Shown here piece by piece: positions 5,771 to 6,529 of a DNA stretch of 6,529 nt. How positions within the stretch are numbered: position 1 is the stretch's first letter; every line of letters begins with the position of its first letter. Location: positions 1-6,529 of the forward strand of contig JAHFEM010000114.1 in the NCBI GenBank assembly GCA_023248505.1, in the 5' to 3' direction. Under the pieces are notes generated by a model. The model did no database searches, was not told the DNA's origin, and saw only the letters and a program-made list of their open reading frames with translations. The position numbers and the translations under genes were made by a program. Source of the stretch: Nitrospirota bacterium. GTDB lineage: Bacteria > Nitrospirota > Nitrospiria > SBBL01 > Manganitrophaceae.

Positions 5771-6529
5771 GTGGGCGAGAAGAGAGAAGCAAGAAGCGGC
5801 CGGAAAAGCCAACCACGAGAAAATAAACCCTCTCAAGGTTTGCCCTCTGAGAGAATTGAAAGTCTTCTCCGTCGGCTTGAATTACATAAGGTTGAGCTGG
5901 AAGCGCAGAACCGTGAGCTTCGAAGCATCCAGTCTGAGCTGGAGGCGTCCCGGAACCGCTACTCCGATCTATACGATTTCGCCCCGGTCGGCTACTTCAC
6001 CCTGGACCAGAAAGGCCTTATCGTTGAAGCGAATCTAAAAGGCGCAGTGCAGCTTGGGGTCGAGCGCGATCAGCTCCTGAAGACGCCGTTCTCTCTCTAC
6101 CTCTCCAAAGAGGCCCGGTTGCCTTTCATGACTTACTTCAGACAGGTTTTCAAGGACGGAAGCAGACAGTCGTGTGAGCTTCGGTTCCAGAAGGGAAACG
6201 CGTCTACTTTTGACGCCCAGATGGAGAGCATTCTGATTGAAGACCCCTTCTACGGGCGCGTCTGCAGAATGACCTTGAGCGACATCACCGATCGCAAACG
6301 GGCGGAGGAAGCGTTGCGCGACTCGGAGGAGAAGTACCGACTTCTCTTTGAGAGCAATCCGCATCCGATGTGGGTATTTGATCTGGAGACGCTCGCGTTT
6401 CTGGCGGTTAATGAGGCCGCGATCCACCACTATGGGTACAGCCGGGAGGAGTTCCTCTCCATGACCCTTAAAGAAACCTGTCCTCGCGAAGAGATCTCCG
6501 TCCTCTGCAGGGAGTTCTCCCAAGCCCAA
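5771..6529 (+). CDS. PAS-domain signalling protein, probable sensor histidine kinase (3' end outside window)
   Basis: The frame is open from 5753 (after TGA 5750-5752) to the window end, 253 codons from the proposed start. Residues 1-25 are polar and basic. Residues about 27-66 form a heptad-like coiled coil (ERIESLLRRLELHKVELEAQ onward). PAS 1 runs from about 67 to 180, with YDFAPVGYFTLD (68-79) and a PAC-like end SDITDRKRAEEALR. A second PAS starts near 185 (SEEKYRLLFESNPHPMWVFD) and is cut off. There is no transmembrane segment, so it is cytoplasmic as far as seen. The start is uncertain: GTG 5771 follows GGAAGAG without a spacer and AGGAGAG (5752-5758) at 12 nt; no ATG occurs before 6128, well inside PAS 1. 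The tandem PAS with a linker coiled coil usually leads to a histidine kinase, but a diguanylate cyclase or other output cannot be excluded. It is divergent from the sulfur-relay genes and has no evident link to them. Confidence 0.8.
   Translation, partial: MGEKREARSGRKSQPRENKPSQGLPSERIESLLRRLELHKVELEAQNRELRSIQSELEASRNRYSDLYDFAPVGYFTLDQKGLIVEANLKGAVQLGVERDQLLKTPFSLYLSKEARLPFMTYFRQVFKDGSRQSCELRFQKGNASTFDAQMESILIEDPFYGRVCRMTLSDITDRKRAEEALRDSEEKYRLLFESNPHPMWVFDLETLAFLAVNEAAIHHYGYSREEFLSMTLKETCPREEISVLCREFSQAQ

Noticed and set aside
6035..6529. 164-codon - strand open frame at the window end
   Set aside because: The + strand encodes unmistakable PAS domains through this region, so this is an antisense shadow.

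Overview
The window carries most of a bacterial ISC iron-sulfur cluster assembly operon on the + strand. It enters through the 3' part of iscS and continues iscS'-iscU-iscA-hscB-hscA-fdx-iscX (1-4478). All seven products match their families in length, motifs and order. The genes are tightly packed, and hscA starts on the base after the hscB stop. The one loose joint is a 149-nt gap between iscA and hscB that holds two strong hairpins. IscS supplies persulfide sulfur, IscU is the scaffold, IscA is an A-type carrier, HscB/HscA release the cluster from IscU, Fdx supplies electrons, and IscX is the small acidic regulator or iron adaptor that binds IscS.

Converging on iscX, with 6 nt between stop codons, is a three-gene - strand cluster (5435 down to 4485) encoding DsrE/TusD-, DsrF/TusC- and DsrH/TusB-like proteins in the canonical D-C-B order. 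These are small sulfur-relay proteins. The TusD-like subunit keeps the expected cysteine. A sulfur-relay cluster beside iscS makes biological sense, because IscS is the usual sulfur source for Tus relays, but no TusA or TusE/DsrC gene is visible here.

A 335-bp AT-richer spacer (5436-5770) separates this cluster from a divergent + strand gene. That gene encodes a coiled coil followed by PAS domains and runs off the end of the window; it is probably a sensor histidine kinase or another PAS-based signalling protein, but the output domain is not included.

The organism is a Gram-negative-type bacterium of moderate G+C content with good Shine-Dalgarno sites. The ISC operon with iscX resembles the proteobacterial arrangement, but the HscB has an N-terminal tetracysteine zinc-ribbon-like segment as in human HSCB. 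Together with the DsrEFH set and PAS proteins this would fit Nitrospirota or a related deep-branching phylum; that placement is a guess. I found no mobile element, CRISPR array, tRNA or rRNA. I also see no convincing wholly new system; the points most worth checking are the HscB zinc motif, the structured iscA-hscB gap, the sulfur-relay cluster, and a 15-bp tandem duplication at the dsrF stop codon.
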